From NCBI GenBank assembly GCA_964638245.1, contig CAZWZG010000172.1, positions 1-5,993 on the forward strand: 5,993 bases of DNA, written 5' to 3'. Shown here piece after piece: positions 5,842 to 5,993 of the stretch (its first letter is position 1; the number at the start of each line of letters is the position of its first letter). The notes under the pieces were generated by a model. It worked only from the letters and a program-made list of their open reading frames with translations. It was not told the origin of the DNA and made no database searches. The position numbers and the translations under genes are program-made. Origin of the DNA: CAZWZG01 sp964638245 (lineage in GTDB: Bacteria > Pseudomonadota > Alphaproteobacteria > Rhodobacterales > Rhodobacteraceae).

Positions 5842-5852
5842 ATCGCGGGTTT

Positions 5853-5942
5853 GGCGGACGCCGCCGCCCGCGCAATGGCCTGCCCGCTCCATTCGCTGAC
5901 GCTCCCGTGTTGACCATGCCCGGGCGGCTTTTTGCGTCCGCC
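5853..5942. other. Long nested inverted-repeat structure in noncoding DNA
   Basis: Nine bases, GGCGGACGC (5853-5861), pair perfectly with GCGTCCGCC (5934-5942). Just inside, GCCGCCCG (5863-5870) pairs with CGGGCGGC (5921-5928), which is followed by five T's. Further inside, GCAATGG (5872-5878) can pair with CCATGC (5914-5919) with one bulge. The result is a 90-base nested stem ending two bases before the second transposon end. On the plus strand the inner stem plus T5 could act as a terminator. A small structured RNA, recombination site or transfer-origin element is also possible. The pairing is seen directly; the role is not known. Confidence 0.45.
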
Positions 5943-5944
5943 AT

Positions 5945-5993
5945 TGTCATGGTCACGTTATTCTTGACACTCTTTCGCAGTGGCCCTCCATTT
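5945..5993 (+). repeat. Second transposon right end, inverted and running off the window
   Basis: TGTCATGGTCACGTTATTC and the 30 bases after it match the complement of 3595-3643 at all 49 positions, up to the last base of the window. It differs from the left end (6-33), so it is a second copy of the right end, facing rightward. A further transposon copy reading leftward (tniQ nearest) is expected beyond the edge. Alternatively this is a solitary end, or overlap left by an assembler at a repeat boundary. Confidence 0.88.

Larger units (their letters stand above)
5670..5944. other. Noncoding tail between the nucleotidyltransferase gene and the second transposon end
   Basis: No convincing gene lies in these 275 bases. 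An 80-codon frame at 5671-5913 has mixed, cysteine- and proline-rich content, no ribosome site and no recognised domain, so I treat it as chance. The stretch holds the three inverted-repeat structures listed separately (5738-5757, 5811-5841, 5853-5942). Their density suggests a regulatory, replication or transfer region rather than inert spacer. Confidence 0.6.

Noticed and set aside
5671..5913. 80-codon plus-strand frame after the nucleotidyltransferase gene
   Set aside because: It has no ribosome site, no recognised domain and irregular composition, and it runs through several inverted repeats. Noncoding structure explains the stretch better.
5934..5938. GCGTC shared between the left flank (1-5) and a site near the second right end
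   Set aside because: It is six bases away from the terminus at 5945, so it cannot be a target duplication there. A five-base match is easily chance.

Overview
The window looks like accessory, probably plasmid-borne, DNA of an alphaproteobacterium. That reading rests on GC-rich coding sequence with GTG and TTG starts, and on a DUF1403 family gene directly upstream of a stand-alone scpB, a pair I recall mainly from alphaproteobacterial replicons. The genus cannot be fixed from the sequence.

Positions 6-3643 are a compact Tn5053/Tn402-like (Mu/Tn7 superfamily) transposon. It has TGTCA...TGACA ends and a tightly packed tniA-tniB-tniQ operon with no other cargo. TniA is a D,D(35)E transposase, TniB an AAA+ target-selection ATPase and TniQ a zinc-binding adaptor. 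A 21-bp motif, presumably bound by TniA, occurs four times at the left end and twice at the right end. tniB is broken into two overlapping frames at a GGGG run (1977-1980), between Walker A and Walker B. No tniR resolvase is seen.

Positions 3644-5944 hold four genes on the same strand. The first is the C-terminal part of a DUF1403 family gene, cut off at its 5' side exactly by the transposon right end. Next is an ScpB-like winged-helix protein. Last is a two-gene unit with its own likely promoter: a small unrecognised protein followed, with a 4-base overlap, by an AbiEii/MenT-type nucleotidyltransferase. That unit reads as a toxin-antitoxin or phage-defence module whose small partner is not the usual AbiEi winged-helix antitoxin. 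A 275-base noncoding tail follows, carrying three inverted-repeat structures.

From 5945 to the last base the sequence is a perfect inverted copy (49 of 49 bases) of the transposon right end at 3595-3643. The four-gene segment is therefore bracketed by two right ends pointing away from it. This suggests a second, oppositely oriented transposon copy beyond the window, as expected for an inversion by replicative intramolecular transposition or for an inverted composite element. An assembly edge at a repeat is the main alternative.
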